Assembly (NCBI GenBank): GCA_030265685.1
Contig: JAJDGO010000003.1
Coordinates: 1-60,029 of the forward strand
Source of the DNA: Bacteroidales bacterium OttesenSCG-928-M11
Lineage (GTDB): Bacteria > Bacteroidota > Bacteroidia > Bacteroidales > Azobacteroidaceae
DNA length: 60,029 nt
Direction: 5' to 3'
Positions within the stretch are counted from its first letter, which is position 1; every line of letters starts with the position of its first letter. Shown in pieces: positions 17,049 to 27,033 of this stretch. A program made the translations under genes and the position numbers. Below the pieces are notes generated by a model. It made no database searches, was not told the origin of the DNA, and saw only the letters and a program-made list of their open reading frames with translations.

Positions 17049-18659
17049 ATGAATATATTGAAAATGAAAATAACGCATTTATTCGTCGCTCTTTCAGTTT
17101 TGTTTCTGGGAGTTGTATCATGCGACGACAAAGACAAGCATTATGATCCGGATACATCAGTAATATCCGAATATACGTTGATGGATTTGATTAATCAAAA
17201 TGACGACTTGTCTGTATTCGCTTCCATGATAGAGGCAATAGGATACGATTCTGTTTTGAACTCATCTCAGAGTTATACAGTTTGGGCTCCGGTAAACGAT
17301 GCTTTAGCAGATGTTGATATAACCGATTTGGATCAAGTAGAAGAAATTGTAAATAATCATATCGCTAGATTTGTTAAAAGTGCTTCCGGTGCTGTTAATG
17401 AACGAGTATTTATGAATAATACAAAATTATTGACATTCAAAGGTGGCTCTGGAGTTTATTATTTAGAGGATGCTCAGTTAGTTTCTTTAAATACAGTAGG
17501 AAAGAATGGAGTATTGCATACGATTAATTCGCGAGTTCCGTTCTTCCAAAATATCTGGGAATATTTGAATACTCCTGGTTTGGACTCGATAAGAGATTAT
17601 CTTTATTCGTTCAATAAAAAAGAGTTTGACCCTTCTGCTTCAGATGAAATAGATATTAATGAAGAAGGTTTTACAGTATATGATTCTGTTTTTATTGAAT
17701 CTAACGAAATGTGGTATGCTTACTTTTCTTCTACGAGAGGTATCGGTTGGATAAATAGTGAGGATAGTATTTATACAATGATTATTCCTTCTAATCAGGC
17801 TTGGATAGAAGCTTATGATAGAATCTTTCCTTATTTCGTAAACAATATGGCACAAGGAAAAGATTCTATTCAAAATCTTAATACAAAATATGCGATTGTT
17901 AAAGATTTAGTATTTAGAGGAGAGGTTAATCCCAATTTATACGGAGAGGCTGACTCTTTGTCTTCTACGAGATTTGGACTTTTTTATGATCCTCAATATC
18001 TGTTTGAAAATGCTGAGAAAATTGATGCTAGTAACGGTATGATTTATTTACAAAACGAATCTTTGAAAAATAAATCGTGGGAATCTTGGAATCCAACCAT
18101 AAAGATGGAAGCTGAATTTTCTGCTGCAAACCGTCAGATTCTTAATCCTACTCAAGTAAACACAGGGGTAACAGGTATAAATTATTATAATGATGCACCG
18201 GAAATTTCAAATGGAGGAACTTTCTACGTAGAGGCTGCCGCAAATAATACGAATCTTGCACCGGAGGTTACTTTTGAAATACCAAATACTTTGGCTGGAG
18301 CTTATGATATTTATTGTGTATTCGCTCCGGATATTTTGGCAAAACCGGCAGCTCCTAAGATGGGTAAAGTAAGGTTCGAAATTCAACAAAAAACAAGAAG
18401 AGGAACTGATAACTGGCTTCCTATCGCAAGTGGTGGAGGTATGGGCGGTGAGATAATTCCTGCTAATAACGTGATAGATACCATTCAGATGACGAAAATG
18501 TTGGTTTATGAAAATTTCAAATTGCCGTACGCTAACTATAATGAATCAGAGAATACGATCCGATTGAAAGTTATTAGTAAACTCTCACAGGGGGATACAA
18601 ACAAAGGATTTGGAAATCGTATGAATATAGACTGTATCATTTTTGAACCGGTACACTAA
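17049..18659 (+). CDS. Two-domain fasciclin lipoprotein with C-terminal beta-rich module (second copy of the architecture)
   Basis: This 536-residue lipoprotein has lipobox VVSC (Cys25) followed by Asp-Asp-Lys-Asp, which resembles the acidic lipoprotein export signal for surface display in Bacteroidota. Two FAS1-like domains (about 40-165 with YTVWAPVNDALADV and KNGVLHTINSRV; about 165-340 with YTMIIPSNQAWIEAY and SNGMIYLQN) precede a C-terminal beta-rich module (about 345-536; GTFYVEAAANN, LAGAYDIYCVFAPD, NIDCIIFEP). The architecture parallels the preceding gene although the sequences are diverged. It is probably an accessory binding protein for the following SusC/SusD pair 2. An internal ATG at 17064 is an alternative start. 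Confidence 0.82.
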   Translation: MNILKMKITHLFVALSVLFLGVVSCDDKDKHYDPDTSVISEYTLMDLINQNDDLSVFASMIEAIGYDSVLNSSQSYTVWAPVNDALADVDITDLDQVEEIVNNHIARFVKSASGAVNERVFMNNTKLLTFKGGSGVYYLEDAQLVSLNTVGKNGVLHTINSRVPFFQNIWEYLNTPGLDSIRDYLYSFNKKEFDPSASDEIDINEEGFTVYDSVFIESNEMWYAYFSSTRGIGWINSEDSIYTMIIPSNQAWIEAYDRIFPYFVNNMAQGKDSIQNLNTKYAIVKDLVFRGEVNPNLYGEADSLSSTRFGLFYDPQYLFENAEKIDASNGMIYLQNESLKNKSWESWNPTIKMEAEFSAANRQILNPTQVNTGVTGINYYNDAPEISNGGTFYVEAAANNTNLAPEVTFEIPNTLAGAYDIYCVFAPDILAKPAAPKMGKVRFEIQQKTRRGTDNWLPIASGGGMGGEIIPANNVIDTIQMTKMLVYENFKLPYANYNESENTIRLKVISKLSQGDTNKGFGNRMNIDCIIFEPVH

Positions 18660-18684
18660 TTAAATCATATCTAAATTTATTCGC

Positions 18685-21600
18685 ATGAAAAAATATAATT
18701 TAATAAAATCATTAGAGCATTTTTTAGTCTCGCAAGTAATTATGCGTGGATTTGGAGTTGTTTGTATGCTTCTATTTACTTTAAGTATACAAGCTCAAAA
18801 TGCAGAAAATATAGTTGTTACCGGTACTGTTACTGATGCTGCAACTAACGAACCCCTTATGGGAGCAAGAGTTAGTCTTGCAGATAATCCAAGTTATTCA
18901 GTAATGGCTGACGAATTGGGTAATTTTACAATGAAGTTATCTGATAAAAATACGATATTATTATTCTCTATGCCGGATTATGTTGTAAGAGAAATTCCGG
19001 TACAAGGGAAAACCGAAATTAATGCTCAGCTTTATCCGGATCATTTCAAGACTGAATATAAAACAGTTGAGGTCCTGTCAGGAACCGATAGAAAGACTTA
19101 TTTACTTAACTCTGTAAATACTGCTTCTGACTTTGATAATACAACTTCGGTTTCTGTTGAAACGGAGATTCAAAAGCAATTAGGAGGAAGTGTTCGAACA
19201 ATTACACGTTCGGGAACACCAGGAGTTGGAGCTTCTATGTTTGTTCGTGGTCTAAACTCTCTTAATGCAAATGCTCAGCCTTTAATTTTGGTTGATGGAA
19301 TTGTTTATGATCTTCAATTGAATAGCTCTTCGATACATCAAGGTTTCTATTCAAACCCATTGACAAATATTGATATGAATGATATAGAAAGTGTATCTGT
19401 TATAAAAGATGGAAATTCTATCTATGGAAGCAAAGCGGCTAATGGTATCATTTCGATTAAGACAAAACGCGGAATTGATATGACTACTAAAATTACTGCA
19501 AATTTTTCATTTGGAGTAAATGAAAAACCGTCTTTGCCGGATATGATGAATGCAGAGCAATATAGAATATATGCAAGTAATCAAGTTGAGGGTTGGTATA
19601 ACTATAACAATAAAAACGTGAAAGATTATGCTGACGATTTTAGATTTTTAGATAATGACCCTACAAAGTCGTACTACAACATGTACCATAATAATACAGA
19701 TTGGTCTGATGAGATTTATCGCAACGGATTTGTACAGAATTATTCGGTAGCGGTAAATGGTGGAGACGAAGTTGCTTTGTATAATTTTTCTATGTCATAT
19801 ACTCAAAATGAGGGTACTATTGAAGAATCAAGCATGGAGAGATTAAATACCCGATTTAATTCGGATATCAAACTTTCTTCAAAATTATTTGCGAATGTTG
19901 ATGTATCTGTTAATCGCGTAACAAGAGATTTATCTGATGATGGAGTAAGTTCTATTTCTTCTCCTGGTTACATCAGTTTGATTAAAGCTCCTATTTTAGC
20001 ATCGCATAGATATGTTACAAGTACTGGTGAAATGTCTCCGAAGTTATCTGATTTTGATGAAATAGATCCAAATAATCCGGTTTCCAATCCGGTAGCTATC
20101 GTAGAGAATGCTTTAGGAACTTCTTCTCGTATCGGATTTAATATTCGTGCAAATCCTTATTATAAGTTTACTGATAATCTAATATTGGGTACAACATTTA
20201 GCTATAACTTCACACGTGTTAAAGAATCTTTCTTTATCCAAGAGTATGGAATTGCACCTCGATATTTAGAAGGAAGTTCTAATACAATTATTAAGAATGA
20301 AGTAAGAGACTTAGCTCAACGTCAATCTTCTGTATTCAGCGATACTCGAATTAATTGGAATCTAAATTTTGACAAAACACATAATCTGGCTCTTTTAGGT
20401 GGTTTCCGTTATATGTCCGATTCTTATGAGTCAGATATTCCACGAGGATATAATACAGGTAATGATAATATAAAGGTTCTTACAACAGGTCTTGCTTTAA
20501 AAGAAATTACAGGAGAGAATGAAATCTGGAAATCTATGTCATGGTATTTGAATGCAGATTATGATTTTCAAAAGAAATATTTCCTTACTTTAACAGCTTC
20601 GGCTGATGCTTCTTCTCGCTTTGGGGATGAAACGGATAACGGAGTTGATATGTTTGGTGTAAATTGGGCAATATTCCCATCAGCATCAGCAGGCTGGCTT
20701 ATTTCTTCTGAGGAGTTTATGAATAACGTTTCTTTTGTTGACCTATTGAAATTGCGTGTTAGCTATGGTTTAACAGGAAATGATGATATTAATTCATATG
20801 CTGGACGTTCTTATTTCCAATCTGTAAATTATTTAGGAGGTGCTGTTGGTTTACAAATGGCTAGCCTTCAAAATACATCAATTCAGTGGGAAACAACTAA
20901 AAAGGCAGGAGTTGGTTTGGATGTGAATCTTTTTAATGATCGTTTGAGCTTGACTGCTGATTTATACAAGAGCACTACCGATAATTTACTTACTCAAAAA
21001 ATGGCAGATGAAAAATCCGGATTTGGTTACTATTGGACTAATGAAGGAAAACTTCAAAATCAAGGATACGAAGTTTCTTTCAATTCAAGAGTTGTCAATA
21101 CTCGCGATTTTACTTGGGAACTTGGAGCTAGTGTAGGTCATTATAAAAATGAAATCTTAAAATTGCCGGAAGGAGATTATACTACCGATATATATGGTGG
21201 TTCTATTTTAACTTCAGTTGGAAATCCTGTAGGTGTTTTCTATGGATACAAAACGGATGGTGTTTTTGCTACTACAGCCGAAGTAGCTGAAGCTAATAAT
21301 TTATACATGATAGATAAAACAGGTGCTGTTAAATATTATGGAGCTGGAGATGTTCATTTTGTAGATCAAAATGACGATAATAGAATTGATGATAATGATA
21401 AGGTAATTATTGGAGATCCGAATCCGGATATTTATGGAACAATTAATACGAAATTCAAATATAAACGAGTTTCTTTGGATGCATTATTTACTTATTCTTA
21501 TGGAAATGATGTATATAATTACTTACGTTCGCAATTGGAATCCGGAGCATCATTAGCTAATCAAACAACAGCAATGGTTAATCGTTGGACTACTGAAGGA

Positions 21601-21912
21601 CAAAGAACTTCTATGCCAAAAGCAGTTTATGGAGATCCAATGGGTAACAATGTTTTCTCTGATAGATGGATTGAAGATGGTTCGTACTTGCGTTTGAAGT
21701 CGTTGACTTTGGCTTATGAATTGCCATTCAATTTGACTTTCCTTCAGGGTGTTACGGTATGGGCATCGGCAAATAACTTATTTACTGTAACAAAATATTT
21801 GGGTAGTGATCCGGAGTTTTCAGTAAGTAACTCGGTATTGTATCAAGGAATTGATGCCGGATTAACAGCGCAAGGAAGAAGTTATTTTATAGGAGTTAAG
21901 ATTAATTTATAA
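18685..21912 (+). CDS. SusC/RagA-family TonB-dependent outer-membrane transporter (pair 2)
   Basis: This 1075-residue protein has a long N-terminus before its signal peptide (hydrophobic core GVVCMLLFTLSIQAQ). It then has the carboxypeptidase-regulatory-like domain (TGTVTDAATNEPLMGARV), the plug (MFVRGLNSLNANAQPLILVDG; VIKDGNSIYGSKAANGIISI) and a beta-barrel. It is a distinct paralogue of the first SusC in this operon, sharing architecture rather than close sequence, so the two pairs may import different fragments of one substrate. A structured 97-bp gap separates it from its SusD partner. Confidence 0.94.
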   Translation: MKKYNLIKSLEHFLVSQVIMRGFGVVCMLLFTLSIQAQNAENIVVTGTVTDAATNEPLMGARVSLADNPSYSVMADELGNFTMKLSDKNTILLFSMPDYVVREIPVQGKTEINAQLYPDHFKTEYKTVEVLSGTDRKTYLLNSVNTASDFDNTTSVSVETEIQKQLGGSVRTITRSGTPGVGASMFVRGLNSLNANAQPLILVDGIVYDLQLNSSSIHQGFYSNPLTNIDMNDIESVSVIKDGNSIYGSKAANGIISIKTKRGIDMTTKITANFSFGVNEKPSLPDMMNAEQYRIYASNQVEGWYNYNNKNVKDYADDFRFLDNDPTKSYYNMYHNNTDWSDEIYRNGFVQNYSVAVNGGDEVALYNFSMSYTQNEGTIEESSMERLNTRFNSDIKLSSKLFANVDVSVNRVTRDLSDDGVSSISSPGYISLIKAPILASHRYVTSTGEMSPKLSDFDEIDPNNPVSNPVAIVENALGTSSRIGFNIRANPYYKFTDNLILGTTFSYNFTRVKESFFIQEYGIAPRYLEGSSNTIIKNEVRDLAQRQSSVFSDTRINWNLNFDKTHNLALLGGFRYMSDSYESDIPRGYNTGNDNIKVLTTGLALKEITGENEIWKSMSWYLNADYDFQKKYFLTLTASADASSRFGDETDNGVDMFGVNWAIFPSASAGWLISSEEFMNNVSFVDLLKLRVSYGLTGNDDINSYAGRSYFQSVNYLGGAVGLQMASLQNTSIQWETTKKAGVGLDVNLFNDRLSLTADLYKSTTDNLLTQKMADEKSGFGYYWTNEGKLQNQGYEVSFNSRVVNTRDFTWELGASVGHYKNEILKLPEGDYTTDIYGGSILTSVGNPVGVFYGYKTDGVFATTAEVAEANNLYMIDKTGAVKYYGAGDVHFVDQNDDNRIDDNDKVIIGDPNPDIYGTINTKFKYKRVSLDALFTYSYGNDVYNYLRSQLESGASLANQTTAMVNRWTTEGQRTSMPKAVYGDPMGNNVFSDRWIEDGSYLRLKSLTLAYELPFNLTFLQGVTVWASANNLFTVTKYLGSDPEFSVSNSVLYQGIDAGLTAQGRSYFIGVKINL

Positions 21913-21944
21913 TGTTTCCTAATTTCAAATAAATAGATATAGTT

Positions 21945-21985
21945 CCCACATGCACGTTGTGCATATTGTAGAACGAGTATGTGGG
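21945..21985 (+). promoter_or_regulatory. Nested stem-loop between susC-2 and susD-2
   Basis: CCCACAT (21945-21951) pairs with ATGTGGG (21979-21985), and inside it ATGCAC pairs with GTGCAT around a GTT loop; the two alternatives share the 5' strand. It lies in an otherwise AT-rich gap and lacks a T-tract, so it looks more like an mRNA-processing, stability or attenuation element than a terminator. Confidence 0.55.
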
Positions 21986-22009
21986 TTCTATCTAATAAAA
22001 AATGTAAAT

Positions 22010-23686
22010 ATGAAAAATATAACAAAAATAATAGGTTCGGTTATTTTGATTTTCGGTCTTCTCTTTTCTGCATGTTCCGATATGTTGGATACAGATTCCG
22101 ATCGATTTTTATTAACTGATGACAATAAATTGGATTCTCCTAACGACAGTATTTATTCTGTTCTCGGAATTTTAGAAAAACTACAATATTTGGGAGATCG
22201 ACATGTTATTTTAGGTGAATTGAGAGGAGAGTTGATGGACGTAACAGACAATGCTGACGAAAACTTGAGAGCTATCCGAAATTTTACAGCAACAGCAGAT
22301 AATCCTTATGCTTCGAAAAGAGACTATTATGCGTTAATTAATAACTGTAATTACTATATTAATTATGTAGATACTTCTATTGTTTCCGGAGGTATTAAGG
22401 TTTTATTGAAAGAGTATGCTGCAATAAAAGCAATTCGTGCTTGGTCTTATATGCAATTAGTATTGAATTTTGGTGAAGCTACTTATATTGAAAAACCGAT
22501 TTTCTCTAACGAAGACTTAGAAAAAACATATCCGGTTCTTAATATTGATGAAATGTGCAATGCTTTAATCAAGGATTTATTACCATACGAAGATGTGGAT
22601 ATGTTAAACTATGGAGAAATAAGTGGAAGAGAAACAAATTATTGTTTCTTCCCAATCCCTTTCTTGTTAGGAGATCTTTATATGTGGCAAGGTAATTATG
22701 CTCTAGCTGCGGAGAAATACTACAAGCTAATAGAGAAAAATGGATATTACATATCATCTTCCAGATATACAAATCAGTGGCTGAGTTCTGATTTTTCAGC
22801 TGTTTCTAATCGTTGGTCTGATATGTTTCCTGCCTATTCGGGAGAAATTATCACAACAATTCCTTATGTTTTAAGTGCAAATAATAACTTTGAAACATTT
22901 AGTTTAACAGCTCCATCGGCTAGTGTTGCTGAGAATTATCAGTATAAATTAGCTCCATCTCAGGCTGCGATGGATATGTGGGCGAATGAGCCTTATTATT
23001 ATTATAATAAAACATCAAATGTTTCTGCAGATGGTTTTGGTGATTTGAGAGGAAAATCTCTTTTCGGCTCAGCTTCTGGTTCTGGTGGTTCTTATGCTAT
23101 TCAGACTATTTCTGATGCTGATTCAGTTCCTTTTATTACTAAATATACATTCTCAAGTGATTTACCTTCTGCTTGGATATACAGAGTCGGACTTCTTTAT
23201 TTACGTTATGCAGAGGCAGTAAACCAAGCGGGTTATCCTTCGTTAGCATTTGCTGTTTTGAAGTATGGAACTCACCCGCTAACATTATCTGATCCAACAA
23301 AGGTGAAATTAGAAGAAATAACACCAAGACCAGCCTTCGCTACTTTCTCTTTCTTATCGACTATGTTTGAAAACTCTTCAAGTATAGGAGGTATTCACGC
23401 GCGTGGTTGCGGGAATGTCGAAGCTGATACGGTTACTTATATTTTCCCAAAAGACGAATATATGTTGGCTACAAAACAAGACTCAATTGACTTTGTAGAT
23501 GCAAAAATTTGTCTTGAGTTAGGATTAGAGACCGCTTTCGAAGGAAATCGTTTTCATGATTTGATGCGTTTCTCTCTTCGTAAAGATGATCCGGTAGCTT
23601 ATATGCAAGAATGGATAGGCAAAAAAGATCCGGCAGTAGCTGCTACATTAAATAGTAAAGAAAAATGGTTTTTACCATCAAAATAA
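22010..23686 (+). CDS. SusD/RagB-family surface lipoprotein (pair 2)
   Basis: The track starts at 21950, inside a stem-loop; the ATG at 22010 gives a clean lipoprotein signal (MKNITKIIGSVILIFGLLFSAC, Cys22) and 558 residues. SusD features include CSDMLDTDSDRF after the lipobox, TPR-like helices (YAAIKAIRAWSYMQLVLNFG) and the C-terminal ELGLETAFEGNRFHDLMRFSL block. It would cap the SusC encoded upstream. It is more divergent than the first SusD, consistent with a different ligand. Confidence 0.9.
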   Translation: MKNITKIIGSVILIFGLLFSACSDMLDTDSDRFLLTDDNKLDSPNDSIYSVLGILEKLQYLGDRHVILGELRGELMDVTDNADENLRAIRNFTATADNPYASKRDYYALINNCNYYINYVDTSIVSGGIKVLLKEYAAIKAIRAWSYMQLVLNFGEATYIEKPIFSNEDLEKTYPVLNIDEMCNALIKDLLPYEDVDMLNYGEISGRETNYCFFPIPFLLGDLYMWQGNYALAAEKYYKLIEKNGYYISSSRYTNQWLSSDFSAVSNRWSDMFPAYSGEIITTIPYVLSANNNFETFSLTAPSASVAENYQYKLAPSQAAMDMWANEPYYYYNKTSNVSADGFGDLRGKSLFGSASGSGGSYAIQTISDADSVPFITKYTFSSDLPSAWIYRVGLLYLRYAEAVNQAGYPSLAFAVLKYGTHPLTLSDPTKVKLEEITPRPAFATFSFLSTMFENSSSIGGIHARGCGNVEADTVTYIFPKDEYMLATKQDSIDFVDAKICLELGLETAFEGNRFHDLMRFSLRKDDPVAYMQEWIGKKDPAVAATLNSKEKWFLPSK

Positions 23687-23706
23687 AAAAAGAATAAAAA
23701 GGCACA

Positions 23707-24945
23707 ATGAAAAGAAATTTATTTTTAATAGGCATAGTTTTTAGCATGCTATTATATTCAAATGTAATAATAGCGCAAGCTCCTAAAACAAGTACGGCAG
23801 AAGATCCTATTTGGTATTATATCCAAGTAATAGGAACTTCGACAGTTTCGAATAGAGTATTTACATGCGAAGAAGACGGAACTGTTCATGGTCGGGAGAG
23901 ATACGTAACGATGGATAGAGAAGTTGTTGATACACAACTTTGGCGATTTGAAGCTCGTTCAAGTACTAATCGCAGAATTATTAACAAAGCAACTGGAAAG
24001 ATGTTGCATGTAGTTTATGACGAAGCAAAACAAAAACGTTTTGCAGTGGTTGCTGATGCAAGTACTCTTAGTTATAGTTTTCCTACTAACGGGGATTATA
24101 ACAATATCAAAATAGCTACAAACGAATCAACTATCGGCGGAACAACAGGTCATGTTTATGCTTGGCAATCTCTTCCTGCAGCTCAATTTGATTATGCGAT
24201 TGAGTTTCGTCCGTCAACATCAATGGATAGCGATAATGCGAGATTCAAATTTATCTTTTCGGGAGATTATCTTCCGGAAATAAGTGATGAGAAAAATTAC
24301 TATTGGTATCATATTACGACAGCTAAGACAGGACATGCCGGAAAAGCGGTTACGTATGTAAATAACTCACCAAATTCTCGCATGAAATTTTCGTTGGAAG
24401 ATTTAAAAACTCCTTTCGATGATAATCAATTGTGGAGAGTGGAGTTGAATAATACATCTGATGGAGAAGTTGTTCAATTTATTAATAAGGCAACAGGATA
24501 TGCAATAGGAACTGATGTTGATTTTTATGATTTTTATTATGTTCAGCCATCTACTGAAGTAAAAGGAAATGGATGGTTTATCGCTTCTTCTTCGGAAGGT
24601 GCTCAGTGTTGTATTAGAACAAAAAATGACGATGGATCAATTAGTTATTTGAATGCTACTGTTGCCGGTGAAAATACGGAGATTTTCTCAGATTCTTATA
24701 CAGCGAATACCGGTTATGCTTGGATTTTCTCTTTTGCACAAAATGAGGATGCAGCCATACCACAAGTGGATAATAAGGTTGATTTTGTTCCATATGTGGA
24801 AAATAGAAGAATTTATATACAAGGTATAGATGATTATACGGTAAGAAATGTATATGGAGTTACTGTTAACAAGGACAATGAGTTGAAATCAGGAGTTTAT
24901 TTGGTAACAGTGAAAGGTGAAACACAAAAGGTATTAGTTCCATAA
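23707..24945 (+). CDS. Secreted ricin-type (beta-trefoil-like) 'WYYIQ' protein with short T9SS-like tail
   Basis: This 412-residue protein has a signal peptide ending IIAQ-A. Two similar modules follow: about 25-190 begins PKTSTAEDPIWYYIQV, and about 197-345 begins EKNYYWYHITTAK. Each contains 'qLWrfe....g...i.NkaTGk' segments, as in ricin-B-like beta-trefoil repeats that bind carbohydrate. The last ~45 residues (RRIYIQGIDDYTVRNVYGV... GVYLVTVKGETQKVLV) resemble a shortened type IX secretion sorting domain. It is probably a secreted glycan-binding protein cooperating with the M60 peptidase encoded 10 bp downstream. The first module's opening motif is nearly identical to that of the 28570 gene product. 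Binding activity is inferred. Confidence 0.7.
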   Translation: MKRNLFLIGIVFSMLLYSNVIIAQAPKTSTAEDPIWYYIQVIGTSTVSNRVFTCEEDGTVHGRERYVTMDREVVDTQLWRFEARSSTNRRIINKATGKMLHVVYDEAKQKRFAVVADASTLSYSFPTNGDYNNIKIATNESTIGGTTGHVYAWQSLPAAQFDYAIEFRPSTSMDSDNARFKFIFSGDYLPEISDEKNYYWYHITTAKTGHAGKAVTYVNNSPNSRMKFSLEDLKTPFDDNQLWRVELNNTSDGEVVQFINKATGYAIGTDVDFYDFYYVQPSTEVKGNGWFIASSSEGAQCCIRTKNDDGSISYLNATVAGENTEIFSDSYTANTGYAWIFSFAQNEDAAIPQVDNKVDFVPYVENRRIYIQGIDDYTVRNVYGVTVNKDNELKSGVYLVTVKGETQKVLVP

Positions 24946-24955
24946 AAATTGAATC

Positions 24956-26995
24956 ATGAAAAAAGTAACATTAATAATAGCAACTATATTTTGTTTGAGC
25001 GGTTTGAATTTATCTGCTCAAGATATATTTCTTACATCTATTCCGACGGTTTCGTCGCTTGTTGATAATCTAGAGGTGGATTATAAAATTAAACCAACTT
25101 CAGGGTCTGCAACTTCTGCTCATTCCGGAGACGGGATCGAAAAATCTTTTGATGATGATATGAGTACTCTTTACCATTCGGAATGGGGTAACGAAGATAG
25201 ATTCCCAATCACTCTTACTTATCGTTTTACTTCGGTTTCTGCTATGGATTATTTAGTTTACAATCCAAGAACAAGCGGAACGAATGGAAACTTCAAAGAG
25301 CTTGAAATTTATTATACATTAGAAGGTGGAACAAAAACTCTTTTAGGTAAATATGATTTTAAGGGTAGTTCTACTCCTTCTCGAGTTGAATTTGAAGAGT
25401 CGTTGATAAATCCGACTTCTATTGAATTTAAAGTATTATCAGGAGTGGGAGATAATAACGGGGTTGGTTTTGCAAGTTGTGCAGAAATGGAATTTTATCA
25501 AAAGAATCCGAAAGCTTTGAATGTATTGGATATTTTTACTGATTTTTCTTGTTCAGAAGTGAAACCAGACGTTACTATTGAAGATATTAGGCAAATAACA
25601 GATGGATTCTATAAACAATTAGCTGCTGATTTGTATTACGACCGTTACGATGGAAAAGAATTTAGAATTCAAAAGTATGAATCTTATGTTAATCCTACTA
25701 TCGATGCTGCTCGTAATAAAACAAGTCCTTATGGAAGACGTGATAATCCGACTGGTATATTTGCTACGGCCGGAGAATCGATTGTTTTATTTGTAGAAGA
25801 ATCAGATTTAGATGTATATCCGTCTTTGTTTATATCTAAACCAAAAGGAGGAATATCGGGTACTACTTTTGCTTTATACAAAGGATTGAATACCATCACA
25901 GCTCCACATGACGGATTGCTATATATATATTATTATACAGAAACCGGAACAGAACCTGATTTGAAAATTAACTTTGCAACAGGAAATGTTAATGGATTTT
26001 ATGATAAAGAAATTCATGATTCTAATGATTGGGTGCGTTTGCTTGCTAATGCAAAATTTGATTGGTTTGATGCAAAGGGAGAATATTCGGTCTTAGTATT
26101 CGAAACAGAAGCTTTCCGTTCTTATGCTGCGACAAATGGTCCGGAATTAGTTCAGTTTTATGATGATTTGGTTTATAACGAACAAGTATTTCAAGGATTG
26201 GTTAAGTATGAAAAAATGTTTGGAACCAGACATCACATGCAAGTAGTTTATGGAGATAACTTTATGTTCGCTTCAGATTATTATACAGGTTACAATAATA
26301 GTACACAAAACTCTATTTTGGATTATAATAAATTAGCCGGAGAACAATCTCTTTCCGGTTTTGCAGGGGGGCCGGCTTGGGGTCCGGCTCACGAAGTAGG
26401 ACACTGTAACCAAACTCGTCCGGGATTGAAATGGCATGGTATGACGGAAGTTACCAATAATATTCAATCTCAACAGATTACTCGTGCTTTGGGTTATCCT
26501 TCCCGACTTTATGACGAGAACTTAGGTGGAGGACTAAACCGTTATACAAAAGCGATAGATGGAATCGTAAAGGTTGGTCTTGCTCACAATGCTCATGACG
26601 ATGTATTCTGTAAATTAGTACCATTTTGGCAAATAAAACTGTATATGCATGATGCTTTGGGTGTAACTGATTTTTATGGAGAATTATATGAACATGTAAG
26701 AGTAACTGCTAATTCTGTAGCTGCAGATGGAAGCTCAGTTGATGGTATCTGTCAGTTGGAATTTGCTCTTATGGTTTGCGAAAAATCCGGATTGGATTGG
26801 ACTTCATTCTTTGAAGATTGGGGATTTTTTACTCCAACTTCTTTCTCGATCGATGACTATTCTCAAAAAACATTTACTGTTTCCCAAGCATCTATTGATA
26901 AATACAAAGCTTTGATTGCAGCAAAAGGATATCCAAAAGTTCCGGAAGAGTTATATAAAATCCATGATTATAACACGGACGACTATAAAAAATAA
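24956..26995 (+). CDS. M60-family (enhancin/mucinase-like) zinc metallopeptidase with N-terminal discoidin domain
   Basis: This 679-residue exported protein has a signal peptide ending LNLSAQ. A discoidin (F5/8 type C, CBM32-like) domain occupies about 40-183 (AHSGDGIEKSFDDDMSTLYHSEW, TLTYRF). An M60-like N-terminal region (about 200-340) and the catalytic M60 domain (about 350-640) follow. The zinc site is complete: His479-Glu480-x-x-His483 in PAHEVGH, with Glu498 (GMTEVTNN) as third ligand, matching the gluzincin pattern HExxH-x(8,28)-E. M60 enzymes cleave O-glycosylated proteins such as mucins, with glycan-binding domains positioning them. This makes glycoprotein the likely substrate class of the locus. 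I see no T9SS tail; it may be periplasmic or exported by another route. Confidence 0.9.
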   Translation: MKKVTLIIATIFCLSGLNLSAQDIFLTSIPTVSSLVDNLEVDYKIKPTSGSATSAHSGDGIEKSFDDDMSTLYHSEWGNEDRFPITLTYRFTSVSAMDYLVYNPRTSGTNGNFKELEIYYTLEGGTKTLLGKYDFKGSSTPSRVEFEESLINPTSIEFKVLSGVGDNNGVGFASCAEMEFYQKNPKALNVLDIFTDFSCSEVKPDVTIEDIRQITDGFYKQLAADLYYDRYDGKEFRIQKYESYVNPTIDAARNKTSPYGRRDNPTGIFATAGESIVLFVEESDLDVYPSLFISKPKGGISGTTFALYKGLNTITAPHDGLLYIYYYTETGTEPDLKINFATGNVNGFYDKEIHDSNDWVRLLANAKFDWFDAKGEYSVLVFETEAFRSYAATNGPELVQFYDDLVYNEQVFQGLVKYEKMFGTRHHMQVVYGDNFMFASDYYTGYNNSTQNSILDYNKLAGEQSLSGFAGGPAWGPAHEVGHCNQTRPGLKWHGMTEVTNNIQSQQITRALGYPSRLYDENLGGGLNRYTKAIDGIVKVGLAHNAHDDVFCKLVPFWQIKLYMHDALGVTDFYGELYEHVRVTANSVAADGSSVDGICQLEFALMVCEKSGLDWTSFFEDWGFFTPTSFSIDDYSQKTFTVSQASIDKYKALIAAKGYPKVPEELYKIHDYNTDDYKK

Positions 26996-27033
26996 TTTGA
27001 AGTTAGAACTATAATCTATAAAATCTATAATTT

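Noticed and set aside
27009-27031. TCTATAA-like direct repeats before the FHS transporter gene
   Set aside because: Short AT-rich repetition in a 38-bp gap; not distinguishable from composition.
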